Shown piece by piece: positions 18,164-26,644 of a stretch of 64,000 nucleotides of DNA. The notes beneath the pieces are model-generated. The model had not been told where the DNA came from, made no database searches, and saw nothing but the letters and a program-made list of their open reading frames with translations. The position numbers were made by a program, and so were the translations under genes. Every line of letters starts with the position of its first letter. Within the stretch, counting starts at the first letter, position 1. Source of the stretch: CBDATG01 sp965200145 (GTDB lineage: Bacteria; Chloroflexota; Dehalococcoidia; Lucifugimonadales; Lucifugimonadaceae); contig CBDATG010000003.1 in the NCBI GenBank assembly GCA_965200145.1, positions 186,001 to 250,000 of the forward strand, in the 5' to 3' direction.

Positions 18164-19045
18164 TCAGGAGTGACGCGCAGCGATCGCCCGTTCCAACAAC
18201 GGCAGTGCAACTCCCGCTTCGGCGCGAACCACGACATCCGATATCGCCGTCGCCTTAGTCAGGTTGGGATTGATCTCAACAAGAGCAGCATTCTGACCCT
18301 CAGATTCTCGGCGATGCGTCGCAACCCAGATCAGACCGCTAGCAGGACGAACCGTCGCCGAAGTCCCAATCGCCAACACGCAATCCGCACGATCAAATTC
18401 CGCACGCGCCGCGGCTAGCACTTCCGCCACCAGAGGCTCGCCGAACATCACCGCATCAAACTTCACTGCACCACCGCAATCGGAACACGGACCGGGCGCA
18501 AACAACGGAACGAAGTCTGCAAGATCAGCGCGCGCACCACACTCAATGCAACGCAAACGCTTCCTATTGCCGTGGATCTCGATGAGCCGTTCCGCCGCCA
18601 ATCCTGCGCGCGCATCCAACCCATCAATGTTCTGCGTAACAACTGACCGCACCCAACCATCGCGCACCAAACGAGCCAGCGCGTAATGCCCGGCATGAGG
18701 CTTGGCACATTGCAAACGATCACGCAAATGCAAGATGTGCGCGTCAAACTCAGCATTGAGCTGCCGATCCCAATACCCCTGCGGGTCAGCCTTGAACTCG
18801 CGGAAACCATCCATGCTAGGCCGACCAAATCGCGTCCAAAGGCCATCTGAACCACGAAACGGCGGGATACCAGACTCCACAGACATCCCAGCACCAGTCA
18901 TAGCAACAACATACTCAGACCGACAGAGCAAGTTCGCAACTTCACCAATCGACCGGCGGACATCATCAGAGGTCGCACCGCCAACACCGGCTCGAACACC
19001 CGCGCCCAACGATCCTTCACTGTCCAAACGAGTGCCCACCAACAT
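18164..19045 (-). CDS. Sir2-family NAD-dependent protein deacylase
   Basis: 293 residues. It has the NAD-binding GAGMSVESGIPPFRG, TQNIDGLD, the catalytic His in EIHGN, four zinc cysteines (CIECG ... CSDCG), IGTSATVRPA and VEINPN. These enzymes remove acetyl or other acyl groups from lysines, releasing nicotinamide. An in-frame extension to 19183 runs through the tRNA-Asp gene and is rejected; ATG 19045 is the first Met after the tRNA. Its ribosome-binding site is poorly spaced, so a start a few codons later is possible. Confidence 0.9.
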   Translation of the reverse strand: MLVGTRLDSEGSLGAGVRAGVGGATSDDVRRSIGEVANLLCRSEYVVAMTGAGMSVESGIPPFRGSDGLWTRFGRPSMDGFREFKADPQGYWDRQLNAEFDAHILHLRDRLQCAKPHAGHYALARLVRDGWVRSVVTQNIDGLDARAGLAAERLIEIHGNRKRLRCIECGARADLADFVPLFAPGPCSDCGGAVKFDAVMFGEPLVAEVLAAARAEFDRADCVLAIGTSATVRPASGLIWVATHRRESEGQNAALVEINPNLTKATAISDVVVRAEAGVALPLLERAIAARHS

Positions 19046-19095
19046 ACTCCGTAACAACACAGAAGCCGACAGCAGAAGACGTGTGAGATAGGAAG

Positions 19096-19172
19096 TGGCG
19101 ACCCCGAGCAGATTCGAACTGCCGATCTCCTCCTTGACAGGGAGGCGTGTTAGGCCACTACACCACGGGGCC
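19096..19172 (-). tRNA. tRNA-Asp (GTC), CCA encoded
   Basis: The minus strand starts GGCCCCGTGGTGTAGTGG, has the anticodon arm CCTCCCTGTCAAGGAGG with GTC in the loop, a TTCGAATC T-loop, and closes with CGGGGTC, discriminator G and CCA. The 7-base acceptor stem pairs with one G-U. Confidence 0.96.
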
Positions 19173-19388
19173 GCATAAAGCAAACAGCAGGCACCGCACG
19201 GTCAAGCCGCGCGTGCGAGCTGTTGCACAAGTGTAAGGATAACGCAGAGGTGTGGTGTAGTCAAGTGGGCATTGTGTCAATCGGATTCCCGCGGGCGCAT
19301 TCAACCGGTCAGCTCAATGTGACTCAGAGGCGCGGCGTAACGATAAACCCGATAACATCAACTAAGAGGAAAGGATGCCGTTCACCCG
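19173..19388. promoter_or_regulatory. Upstream region of the first methyltransferase-HNH gene
   Basis: No gene is seen in these 216 bases. AAGAGGAAAGG ends at 19374, directly before an ATG at 19375 that opens a different frame from the methyltransferase. That frame ends after about 45 codons. The methyltransferase ATG at 19389 lies 14 bases further on, so the strong ribosome-binding site is unusually far from it. A short leader peptide or a small assembly error are both possible. Confidence 0.4.
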
Positions 19389-20726
19389 ATGCCACCCCAA
19401 ATCGCACATCAACCTGCCCGTGCAAACCGTATCAATGTCGCCAATCGAACCGTGCTACACGGCGACAACCTCACATTCCTCCGCGGCATCAACACCGGCA
19501 CGGTTCACCTGATTGCAACCGACCCGCCCTTCAACAAGAGCAAGGACTTTCATGCAACCCCCGACAGCCTGGCCGCGGGAGCACGGTTCAGCGATCGTTG
19601 GAAGTGGGACACGGATGTGCACCCCGATTGGATCGATGCGATACAGGACGATTGGCCTGCCGTATGGCAGGTCATCGAGGCCGCAAGAGTGGCATCAGGG
19701 ACGGACATGGCAGCCTTCTTGTGCTGGCTGGGCGTGCGACTGATGGAAATGCACCGAGTGCTACGGGACGATGGAACCATCTACCTCCACATAGACCACA
19801 CAGCACACGCGTGGGTGAAAGCTCTAATGGACGGCATATTCGGACGCAAGAACTTCCGGAACGAGATCGTGTGGTGCTACAGCGGTGCATCCTCGCCTAA
19901 GTCAGATTTCAGACGAAAACACGATACGTTGCTACGCTACACAAAGACGAACACTTACACCTTCAATGTGCAACATCAGCCTTACAACAACCCGGATATC
20001 CTCCGGAGGGCATCATCTAAGGGTATGTCGGCGAAACGAGGTATGGACTATCGGGAAGAAGGGATGCCGCTAAATGACTGGTGGTCCGACATAATGCAAC
20101 TCATCAATTGGCACAAGGAACGCGTCGGGTTCCCGACGCAGAAGCCCTTGGCGTTGTACGAACGCATCATAATCGCATCCAGCAATCCCGGTGACATCGT
20201 GCTGGACCCTTTCGCAGGTTGCGCCACAACGCCCGTCGCGGCCGAACGTCTAGACAGGCAGTGGGTAGGTATGGACATCTGGGACGGTGCATACCAGGTG
20301 GTACTGGATCGGTTGCAGGCCGAGGGGTTGGCGGTCGATGGTGAGAGCGACCGCTTACTCACACTAGGCGACATTCACTACTCAACCGCACCGCCGATCC
20401 GCAGTGACGACGACGAAGTTGCCGCACCCGCTTTCAAACTCAAGGCACGCCGTTACGAAGAGCCGCCGGGACCGCGTATGACGCGCGCCGAAATGAAACA
20501 GACTTTGATCGACGACCACGGCATGGCATGCAACGGCTGCGACCGCCAGTTCGACGACCCGCTATACCTAGAGCTAGATCACAACACACCACGCTCCGAC
20601 GGCGGCATCAATCACATAAGCAACCGCGTGCTACTGTGCGGCCCGTGCAACCGAATAAAGTCAAACACGCTAACGCTAACAGGCCTGCGCCGCCGCAACG
20701 CCGGTCTGGGTAGGATGCGGGGTTGA
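19389..20726 (+). CDS. DNA methyltransferase (beta class) fused to C-terminal HNH nuclease domain, copy A
   Basis: 445 residues. The methyltransferase part has DPPF near residue 43 (motif IV), followed much later by QKPLALYERII and DPFAGCATTPVA (motif I). This motif order marks the beta class of N6-adenine/N4-cytosine methylases. The last 75 residues form an HNH domain: CNGCDRQF, LELDHNTPRSDGG, NRVLLCGPCNRIK, with both CxxC zinc pairs and the catalytic DH present. The fusion would join target recognition by methylase to cleavage or nicking. A paralogue lies 0.85 kb downstream. Target sequence unknown; restriction, homing or phage-like function are open. Confidence 0.88.
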   Translation: MPPQIAHQPARANRINVANRTVLHGDNLTFLRGINTGTVHLIATDPPFNKSKDFHATPDSLAAGARFSDRWKWDTDVHPDWIDAIQDDWPAVWQVIEAARVASGTDMAAFLCWLGVRLMEMHRVLRDDGTIYLHIDHTAHAWVKALMDGIFGRKNFRNEIVWCYSGASSPKSDFRRKHDTLLRYTKTNTYTFNVQHQPYNNPDILRRASSKGMSAKRGMDYREEGMPLNDWWSDIMQLINWHKERVGFPTQKPLALYERIIIASSNPGDIVLDPFAGCATTPVAAERLDRQWVGMDIWDGAYQVVLDRLQAEGLAVDGESDRLLTLGDIHYSTAPPIRSDDDEVAAPAFKLKARRYEEPPGPRMTRAEMKQTLIDDHGMACNGCDRQFDDPLYLELDHNTPRSDGGINHISNRVLLCGPCNRIKSNTLTLTGLRRRNAGLGRMRG

Positions 20727-20777
20727 GAGGGAGGACTTCGTGCGGTGCCCACTAGCTCAGAGAGAGGAGAAATACCG

Positions 20778-21143
20778 ATGCAATTGTTATGCGAGGGGCT
20801 GGAGGTCATAAGGAGCGACCGGGACAAGCCGACCAACACATTCACCGTCGCAATGGAATTTTCAAGCCCGATAAACCAACATTTCTCGGACAGTGACGCT
20901 ATAGAACTTGCGAACACGCTAAAGCAAAGACTCAGCGGTTGCAATGATGGCCGGGTTGAGATCATCAACGACATTGACCCCGTGGTGCGAGACAACGTGG
21001 ACCTTCCTACCGGCTGGTTCGATGAGTACGTCCTCCCCGAGGTAGGCATAGCTACCACAAGCTACATACTCAGGCACGGACAGGGACAGCACAACATCAG
21101 AAGGACGATCAACCGTTTGAATACCCTGCATAAGCGTCGTTAG
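20778..21143 (+). CDS. Hypothetical protein between two methyltransferase-HNH genes
   Basis: 121 residues, no recognised family. An in-frame GTG exists at 20745, but ATG 20778 is chosen because GAGAGGAG lies about 8 bases upstream. The protein has a mixed alpha/beta look, a DSDAIELANTLKQRL helix and a very basic C-terminus (RRTINRLNTLHKRR). It follows methyltransferase-HNH copy A by 51 bases in the same direction, so co-transcription is likely. A role in target recognition or toxicity control would be speculation. Confidence 0.6.
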   Translation: MQLLCEGLEVIRSDRDKPTNTFTVAMEFSSPINQHFSDSDAIELANTLKQRLSGCNDGRVEIINDIDPVVRDNVDLPTGWFDEYVLPEVGIATTSYILRHGQGQHNIRRTINRLNTLHKRR

Positions 21144-21149
21144 CGGTGG

Positions 21150-21245
21150 ATGTTCGTGAAGTGGGTCGCTTACACGGTCACTGGTGGTGTTCTAGCGGCA
21201 TGGGCGGTTGTGCAGTTAATTGACAAACTCTTGGGGATATATTGA
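21150..21245 (+). CDS. Possible 31-residue single-span membrane peptide
   Basis: ATG at 21150 opens 31 codons ending in TGA at 21243-21245. The peptide starts MFVKWVAYTVTGGVL and ends KLLGIY, with one hydrophobic stretch flanked by Lys residues. It starts 6 bases after the preceding stop codon and could be translationally coupled. The start has only a weak GGTGG. A toxin-like or small membrane anchor role is possible. Confidence is low because short frames occur by chance. Confidence 0.35.
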   Translation: MFVKWVAYTVTGGVLAAWAVVQLIDKLLGIY

Positions 21246-21579
21246 CATCAACAAGGAGTAATGCGAGCGGTGGCAGTGGGCGATAACGCAAGAAGTCTCG
21301 CTTGATAATCCCATAGATCCCTGTTGTCCGCCTTGTGCCGTTTAACGTGGACCCGTGCTCATGTTACAGCACCAAGTCCAACTCGCCGGCGTTGACAGAC
21401 TCCGTACTCGCGCGGTTGAAACCTGCGATACTGGTTTGTGATGACGCACCATGTATCGGCCAAGGATCGTCATGCCTAGCATCTAGGGAGCTCGTGAAAG
21501 ACACGGTTACCACAACGGCATAGCATCGCGTTAGCGGGATGCGGCCTATGTCAGAGAATCAGAAGGACCAGCACGCGAA
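21246..21579. other. Intergenic stretch without an identified gene
   Basis: These 334 bases before methyltransferase-HNH copy B hold no convincing gene. AAGGAG precedes an ATG at 21261, but the frame closes after 14 codons. A 62-codon open frame at 21335 has no ribosome-binding site or recognisable sequence. No strong hairpin was seen. Confidence 0.4.
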
Positions 21580-23049
21580 ATGGCAACGCACAAACCTAAC
21601 CCTCAAGACTCAAGCCCAAACGGAAATCAAAACTTCCCAGACAACGTCCTGTACGAGATGGACAACCTAGATGTGCTACGCGGCATGAATTCGGAGACCG
21701 TCGACCTTATCGCGACCGATCCCCCTTTCAACACCGCACGGAATCGCGCTGGCTCGGCAGGCTTCTATGTTGACAAGTGGAAGTGGGGTGACACGGGAAT
21801 CCTGCCCGATCAGTGGAAGTGGAATGAAGTACATCCCATATGGCTGGATGAGATCAAGGACGATAATCCAGCGTTGTTTCAAGTCATTGAAGCGACGCGT
21901 GGATGCCATGGTGAGGACATCGCGGCGTTCCTCTGCTTCATCTCCGTTCGCCTCTTGGAGATGCACCGAGTGTTGAAGGACACCGGCTCGATTTACCTGC
22001 ACTGCGACCCTACCGCAAACGCCTACATCCGGATGTGCATGGATGCCATCTTCGGCGCGTCAAACTTCCAGAACGAGATTGTGTGGCGTATCGGATGGGT
22101 ATCGGGATTCAAGACGCAGAGGCGCGGTTGGATCCGGAATCACGACACGATCCTGTACTACACGAAGACTCCGAAAGCCTTGCCGCTATTCAACAAGGAG
22201 TATCTTCCGTATCCTGAAGGCTACGTCCGACGAGATGGCAAGCCGCCCAGAGGAAAGGGTATCCCGATCGAAGACACTTGGAACTGCCACTCCGGGGATG
22301 TCTTGGATTCGATCATGATCAAGAGTTTCGACACAGAGAAGACAGGGTCGCCGGATCAGAAGCCGCTCGCGCTCTATGAACGCATGATCCGCGCCAGCTC
22401 AAACCCGGGCGACCTTGTGTTAGACCCGTTTGCCGGATGCGCCACCACACCCATCGCCGCAAGAAACCTGGGCAGACGCTGGGTTGGAATCGACCGACGC
22501 ACGGACGCACGCTTCCATGTAGTATGCCGCCTTGCAGGCTTGAAGAAGGAAGATGCCGATGAGATACGAAAGCGATCAGACCTAGTCGAGTGGTTGGACC
22601 GCAAACTCGCCAAGTTCGAGGCTCACTACGAAACCACTGCACCTGTGCGAACAGACGACAGAGATACTGCAGCTCCTTACCTAGGCCCTGTGTACACGAG
22701 CCACGACCGGTCGGTCTTCACTCACAAGGAGATGCACGCAATCCTCATAGAGCAGTTCGGTCCCATCTGTTGGGGTTGCGATTTCGATGGCTCCATCTAC
22801 GAAGAGCGCGGACCACGGTATCTCGAGTTGGATCATGTGAACCCGAAATCTTCAGGAGGTCACGACCACCTAGACAACCGAGCACTGCTGTGTGGACCTT
22901 GCAACCGTGAGAAAAGCGACCGCCAGACGTTAATCCAGTTGCGCCGATCCACCATGGGGGCGCGTCGTGCACGCAATCATCGCATCAACCTAGAGTCGGC
23001 AGGCAGGTGGTGCCGGGCACGCCTAGACCAGGAGTACGCGAAAAGCTGA
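21580..23049 (+). CDS. DNA methyltransferase (beta class) fused to C-terminal HNH nuclease domain, copy B
   Basis: 489 residues with the same layout as copy A: IATDPPFNTARN near residue 47, VRLLEMHRVLKDTGSIYLHCDPTA, FQNEIVWR, QKPLALYERMIRASSNPGD and DPFAGCATTPIAARNLGRRWVGID. The HNH domain reads CWGCDFDGS, YLELDHVNPKSSGGHDHLDN, RALLCGPCNREKSD. It carries an extra 45-residue spacer (about 305-350) between the domains. ATG follows AAGGA by about 13 bases. The pair is diverged, not a recent duplication, so they may recognise different targets. Confidence 0.88.
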   Translation: MATHKPNPQDSSPNGNQNFPDNVLYEMDNLDVLRGMNSETVDLIATDPPFNTARNRAGSAGFYVDKWKWGDTGILPDQWKWNEVHPIWLDEIKDDNPALFQVIEATRGCHGEDIAAFLCFISVRLLEMHRVLKDTGSIYLHCDPTANAYIRMCMDAIFGASNFQNEIVWRIGWVSGFKTQRRGWIRNHDTILYYTKTPKALPLFNKEYLPYPEGYVRRDGKPPRGKGIPIEDTWNCHSGDVLDSIMIKSFDTEKTGSPDQKPLALYERMIRASSNPGDLVLDPFAGCATTPIAARNLGRRWVGIDRRTDARFHVVCRLAGLKKEDADEIRKRSDLVEWLDRKLAKFEAHYETTAPVRTDDRDTAAPYLGPVYTSHDRSVFTHKEMHAILIEQFGPICWGCDFDGSIYEERGPRYLELDHVNPKSSGGHDHLDNRALLCGPCNREKSDRQTLIQLRRSTMGARRARNHRINLESAGRWCRARLDQEYAKS

Positions 23050-23300
23050 AGTCGGGCGGGGTGCATCGGTGCGTGGTCGCTGACTCGCGACCAAATCCTT
23101 CCTACATGCCCGTGGGTACTAGACAAGATGTTTGCGTTGACAGGCCTGCGTCGCCAAAGATGCGAGAATGGCCGGGTACCAGTTCGGGGGAGATACACGC
23201 TCGGTCATCGTGCTTCCCGTTGATCCTAGGGCCGCACGCGCACTAATATCATAAGCCAGTGGGCGAGCACAACACCATTTGAAGTCCAGAAGAAGAAGAC

Positions 23301-24011
23301 GTGAGCATCCACGCACATCTGCCGACTCAAAACGTGCTCCAACGGACGCGAATAGTTCGCTTCAACGCCGCACCGTTAGTCGGCGACAGGGATCGTTACC
23401 GCACTGGAATCTTGATCGACTGGGATGAACAGCAGTTCCTGATTACATCCAAAATACTGTTCCAATCGTTCGGTGCGCCCCATCGTTTCTGTGAACCACC
23501 GTTACAACTCGATATGCATGTAAACGGGCTGTGGCAGACCTACGCCGTTGAAGGGTACGGTTGGACTGCCACTGACTTGGCGGTGCTTAGACTCCGGACA
23601 CGCGTACCTTGCCTTCCTATCTCTTTGGGTTTCAGAGAAGTGGAACTCGGTCAGGAAGTATTCTTTCTCGGTTTCGCGAATGGACATCCCAACATCGGAC
23701 CGCCGCCTAAATCCGACACCGTGCCATTGGTAGGCCGTGGCACCCTGTCAAGCTTGGGAGAGGGAACGTCTTTCTTCTTGATTCAGTGCAACGGGTCTCA
23801 CAGTTTCTACGGTGGACCAGTGGTGTCAATGTCCAATCCAGACTTGCCACACGTGATAGGGGTCGTTAGCGAGTACGGCAGATGGACGAACAAATCGGAA
23901 GATGACATAGGCTTTGAAGTCCCTACCGGATTCGTGATGTGTTCGAAAGTGAACACGGCACTGACGGCGTCCATCACCCGGTCGCACTGGGTCACTCAAG
24001 TCGATGAGTGA
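23301..24011 (+). CDS. Trypsin-fold protein lacking catalytic residues
   Basis: 236 residues from a GTG start preceded by AGAAGAAGA. The fold pattern of S1-type serine proteases is visible: TGILIDWDEQQFLITS on early strands, TATDLAVLRL with the usual Asp, LGQEVFFLGFANG, and SFYGGPVVSMSNPD near the end. The expected His position reads LITSKIL (Lys) and the nucleophile position before GGP is Tyr instead of Ser. So the usual triad is incomplete by eye, which suggests a binding or scaffold role. No signal peptide is seen. It follows the methyltransferase-HNH pair in the same direction. Confidence 0.6.
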   Translation: MSIHAHLPTQNVLQRTRIVRFNAAPLVGDRDRYRTGILIDWDEQQFLITSKILFQSFGAPHRFCEPPLQLDMHVNGLWQTYAVEGYGWTATDLAVLRLRTRVPCLPISLGFREVELGQEVFFLGFANGHPNIGPPPKSDTVPLVGRGTLSSLGEGTSFFLIQCNGSHSFYGGPVVSMSNPDLPHVIGVVSEYGRWTNKSEDDIGFEVPTGFVMCSKVNTALTASITRSHWVTQVDE

Positions 24012-24100
24012 GTTCTCGTCTTTTCCCTATATGCCCAAACTCCATTCCTTCACATCCGCCATCGTAGCTGTTGCGTCGGCATCCAATATCATTAAACCCC

Positions 24101-25105
24101 ATGCACCCCGCAGACACCACGCACCCTCGAACCTCCCCGCTTGCCACTTTGCGCCCCCTATGGCGAGCGCTCCGGCCATTCCAAGCCCCGAAGAACGGTC
24201 TCGTCCTCGTCCCGCTCGTCTTCAGTGTCAACATCTGGTGGACTACCGATGATCTCGTCGGCATGGCATCTATCGCCACGCGCGGCATCGTTGCAACCAT
24301 CGCATTCGTGTTGGTGTCGTCCGCGATCTACCTGCTCAACGACATCGCCGATCTGACCGCCGACCGGGAGCACCCGCACAAACGTCACCGGCCATTAGCT
24401 TCCGGCGCAGTCCCGGTACCAGTCGCATTCGTAACCGCTGCCATTCTTGTTGTTATCGGTGCCGGACTCGCGTTAACCATCAGCTTGACGCTGATGGGCG
24501 TTGTGCTTGCCTTCGTGATCGTCAACATCCTCTATAACCACTACCTGAAACACATCGTCTTGCTCGATGTGATGTCCATCGCCGCCGGATTTGTCTTGCG
24601 CGCCGTTGCGGGTGCGGTGGCGATTGACCAAGCGACGTTGCAGGTTGACGGCGTAGTCACCGTTATCGACATCGTCGTCTCGCCGTGGCTCTTCCTCGTT
24701 ACCGGATTGGGCGCGATGCTACTGGCACTTTCCAAACGCCGCGCCGAGCTCGCACACGCCGGCGACCGTGCCGAGCTGCAACGACCGCTGCTGAAGCAGT
24801 ACTCCTTGCAACTGCTGGACATGCTGATCGGAATCGCCGCGACAACGTCTGTCATCGCTTACGCACTCTACACCTTCAGCCTCGGCACCACTGGCGGCAA
24901 TGTGCCGTCCAACTCCAGCATGATGCTTACCATCCCGTTCGTTGGGTATGGGATCATGCGTTACCTGTATCTGCTGTACGTGAAGGGGGACGGCGAGGCA
25001 CCAGAGGCGATACTCTATTCCGACAAATCGATGCTGATCAACCTCGCGCTCTGGCTCATCACATCCGCGACGATACTGCAATGGGACAATCTGACAGGTG
25101 GATAG
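24101..25105 (+). CDS. UbiA-family prenyltransferase, decaprenyl-phosphate phosphoribosyltransferase-like
   Basis: About 334 residues with eight or nine membrane spans. The signature NDIADLTADREHPHKRHRPLASG lies at residues 80-102 (Asp81, Asp84, Asp88 for metal-diphosphate binding). The NDxxDxxxDxxHPxKxxRPxAsG form is typical of the branch that transfers 5-phosphoribose to decaprenyl phosphate. A second Asp-rich motif is less clear (DVMSIAAGFVLRA, where UbiA members have the second helix pair). An in-frame TTG at 24071 is less likely than ATG 24101; neither has a clear ribosome-binding site. Overlap with other frames is not significant. Confidence 0.85.
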   Translation: MHPADTTHPRTSPLATLRPLWRALRPFQAPKNGLVLVPLVFSVNIWWTTDDLVGMASIATRGIVATIAFVLVSSAIYLLNDIADLTADREHPHKRHRPLASGAVPVPVAFVTAAILVVIGAGLALTISLTLMGVVLAFVIVNILYNHYLKHIVLLDVMSIAAGFVLRAVAGAVAIDQATLQVDGVVTVIDIVVSPWLFLVTGLGAMLLALSKRRAELAHAGDRAELQRPLLKQYSLQLLDMLIGIAATTSVIAYALYTFSLGTTGGNVPSNSSMMLTIPFVGYGIMRYLYLLYVKGDGEAPEAILYSDKSMLINLALWLITSATILQWDNLTGG

Positions 25106-25137
25106 CGTCAACACATCGAAACAGCAAGGAGCTTGCC

Positions 25138-25419
25138 ATGGATCCAGATACAATCGCAGCACAACTCGCCGAGCTGAAGGCATGGGAACGCGACGAGGAA
25201 AGTGGCGGCATCGTGCGACGGTTAGAGTTTCCGCAGTTCGCAGACGCTATCGCATTCGTGAACCGCATAGCAGCGGTTGCTGACGAACACGATCACCATC
25301 CCGACATCGACATCCGCTATCGTCGCCTGAAGGTCGTGTTGGTCTCACACGACGTAGGTGGACTCTCAGGCCGCGACTTCAAAATGGCAAAGCTGATAGA
25401 CGAGCTCGCCGCGGACTAG
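25138..25419 (+). CDS. Pterin-4a-carbinolamine dehydratase
   Basis: 93 residues, the family length. The active-site motif [18 protein letters not shown] is complete (two adjacent His and the following Pro), followed by [20 protein letters not shown]. The enzyme dehydrates 4a-hydroxytetrahydropterin, recycling pterin cofactor after aromatic amino acid hydroxylation; in bacteria without such hydroxylases its role may be in molybdopterin metabolism. ATG follows AAGGAG by 7 bases. A longer open frame back to 24685 is antisense-like background inside the UbiA gene and is rejected. Located 32 bases after the UbiA-family gene. Confidence 0.93.
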   Translation: MDPDTIAAQLAELKAWERDEESGGIVRRLEFPQFADAIAFVNRIAAVADEHDHHPDIDIRYRRLKVVLVSHDVGGLSGRDFKMAKLIDELAAD

Positions 25420-25471
25420 CCCAGCGACTGACTGCCATGGGAATTACTCGGCTCCCGATCAAGAGCCGTAT

Positions 25472-25548
<77 letters not shown>

Positions 25549-25600
25549 TCCCATTTAAGCCGCAAGCTTAACGCGCGGCAACATCTCCTATTGTACTGGA

Positions 25601-26590
25601 CTAATCCGAGAAACGGCGGAACGCCAACGCCGCGGCACCTAACAAACTCACATCATCGCCCAACTCTGTAACCGACACTGGCACACCTCGAGTCCGATAA
25701 CGCGGCAGCCCATACAGTCGCACCGCGTCGATCACCTCATCCCAGCGCCGCGACAAACTGTTCACGACGCCACCGCCAACGACCAACGCCTCCGGGTCCA
25801 GCACCGCCAAGATGCTCGCGAGTCCGCGTCCCACATTCTCTATCACCTGCGCCACGACACGGTTTGCAAGCGCGTCGCCCGTCGCTGCAACATCGAAAAC
25901 CATCCGCGCGTCCATCGCGTCGGCTGAACCATCTGCCGCCGACAACAATGCCTTACCAGCTCGGTTATCCGCCTCAACCGCTGCCCTTGCCATGCGTGCT
26001 ATGTTCGGACCAGATGCGTTGCCTTCAAAGCAACCGTGGCACCCAACGCTGCAACTCAACGCGCCGGGATCAGTGCGTACCGTGATATGACCTACCTCGC
26101 CACCCTCCCCAGAAGAGCCGGTAATCATCTCGCCGTTTGCCACTATACCGCCGCCGATGCCGGTGCTGATCGTCACGTAGACCAGATTCTGCGCGCCCTT
26201 GTGAGCACCCAAGTTCGTCTCAGCAAACGCCGCTAGCGTCGCATCGTGGCCGATCTCAACCTGAACTCCCAGCGCATCTGCCAACAGCGGCTTCATCGTC
26301 TTACCATGCCAACCAGTCAAGTTCGGCGGATGCCCGTACTCCCCCGTCTTCGGGTTCACTGGACCAGCCGTCGACACTCCGAGACCGACGACTGCCGTGC
26401 CGTCAACAACCTCTTCAACCGCCGTGGCCAGTCGCGTTGCCGCATCCTCAATCCCGCGCTCGGGCTCCGTCGCGATCGCAACCTGTCGCGACACAACACC
26501 GCCGCGGCTGATCAACGCGGCGCGCATCTGCGTCCCACCGATGTCAGCGGCCGCGGCGTAATCCGATGTTATGTCTTGCGTTATCGCCAT
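25601..26590 (-). CDS. ROK family sugar kinase/glucokinase-like protein
   Basis: 329 residues. Features are the N-terminal ATP site ADIGGTQMRAAL, GLGVSTAGPVNPKTG, the catalytic Asp in GHDATLAAFAE, ISTGIGGGIV, the ROK Gly-Cys zinc motif CSVGCHGCFE with an upstream EVGHIT His, and the closing VVGGGV. Members phosphorylate glucose, N-acetylglucosamine or N-acetylmannosamine, or act as repressors; there is no helix-turn-helix, so a kinase is expected. It precedes tRNA-Pro on the same strand and follows the epimerase gene by 54 bases. Confidence 0.9.
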   Translation of the reverse strand: MAITQDITSDYAAAADIGGTQMRAALISRGGVVSRQVAIATEPERGIEDAATRLATAVEEVVDGTAVVGLGVSTAGPVNPKTGEYGHPPNLTGWHGKTMKPLLADALGVQVEIGHDATLAAFAETNLGAHKGAQNLVYVTISTGIGGGIVANGEMITGSSGEGGEVGHITVRTDPGALSCSVGCHGCFEGNASGPNIARMARAAVEADNRAGKALLSAADGSADAMDARMVFDVAATGDALANRVVAQVIENVGRGLASILAVLDPEALVVGGGVVNSLSRRWDEVIDAVRLYGLPRYRTRGVPVSVTELGDDVSLLGAAALAFRRFSD

Positions 26591-26644
26591 CTTGAAGTCA
26601 TTTCATGCTCAACGCGCTACCTGCCGCGAGCACATAGTGCACGC

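Noticed and set aside
18164..19183. Longer sirtuin frame starting at 19183
   Set aside because: The extension is read through the tRNA-Asp gene and is not part of the protein.
19223..19900. A 225-codon frame overlapping methyltransferase-HNH copy A
   Set aside because: It runs in another frame through the conserved DPPF region of the methylase, has no recognisable features, and is a shadow.
24685..25419. A 244-codon frame ending in the pterin dehydratase
   Set aside because: The first 150 codons overlap the UbiA gene in another frame; the dehydratase starts at 25138 with its own ribosome-binding site.
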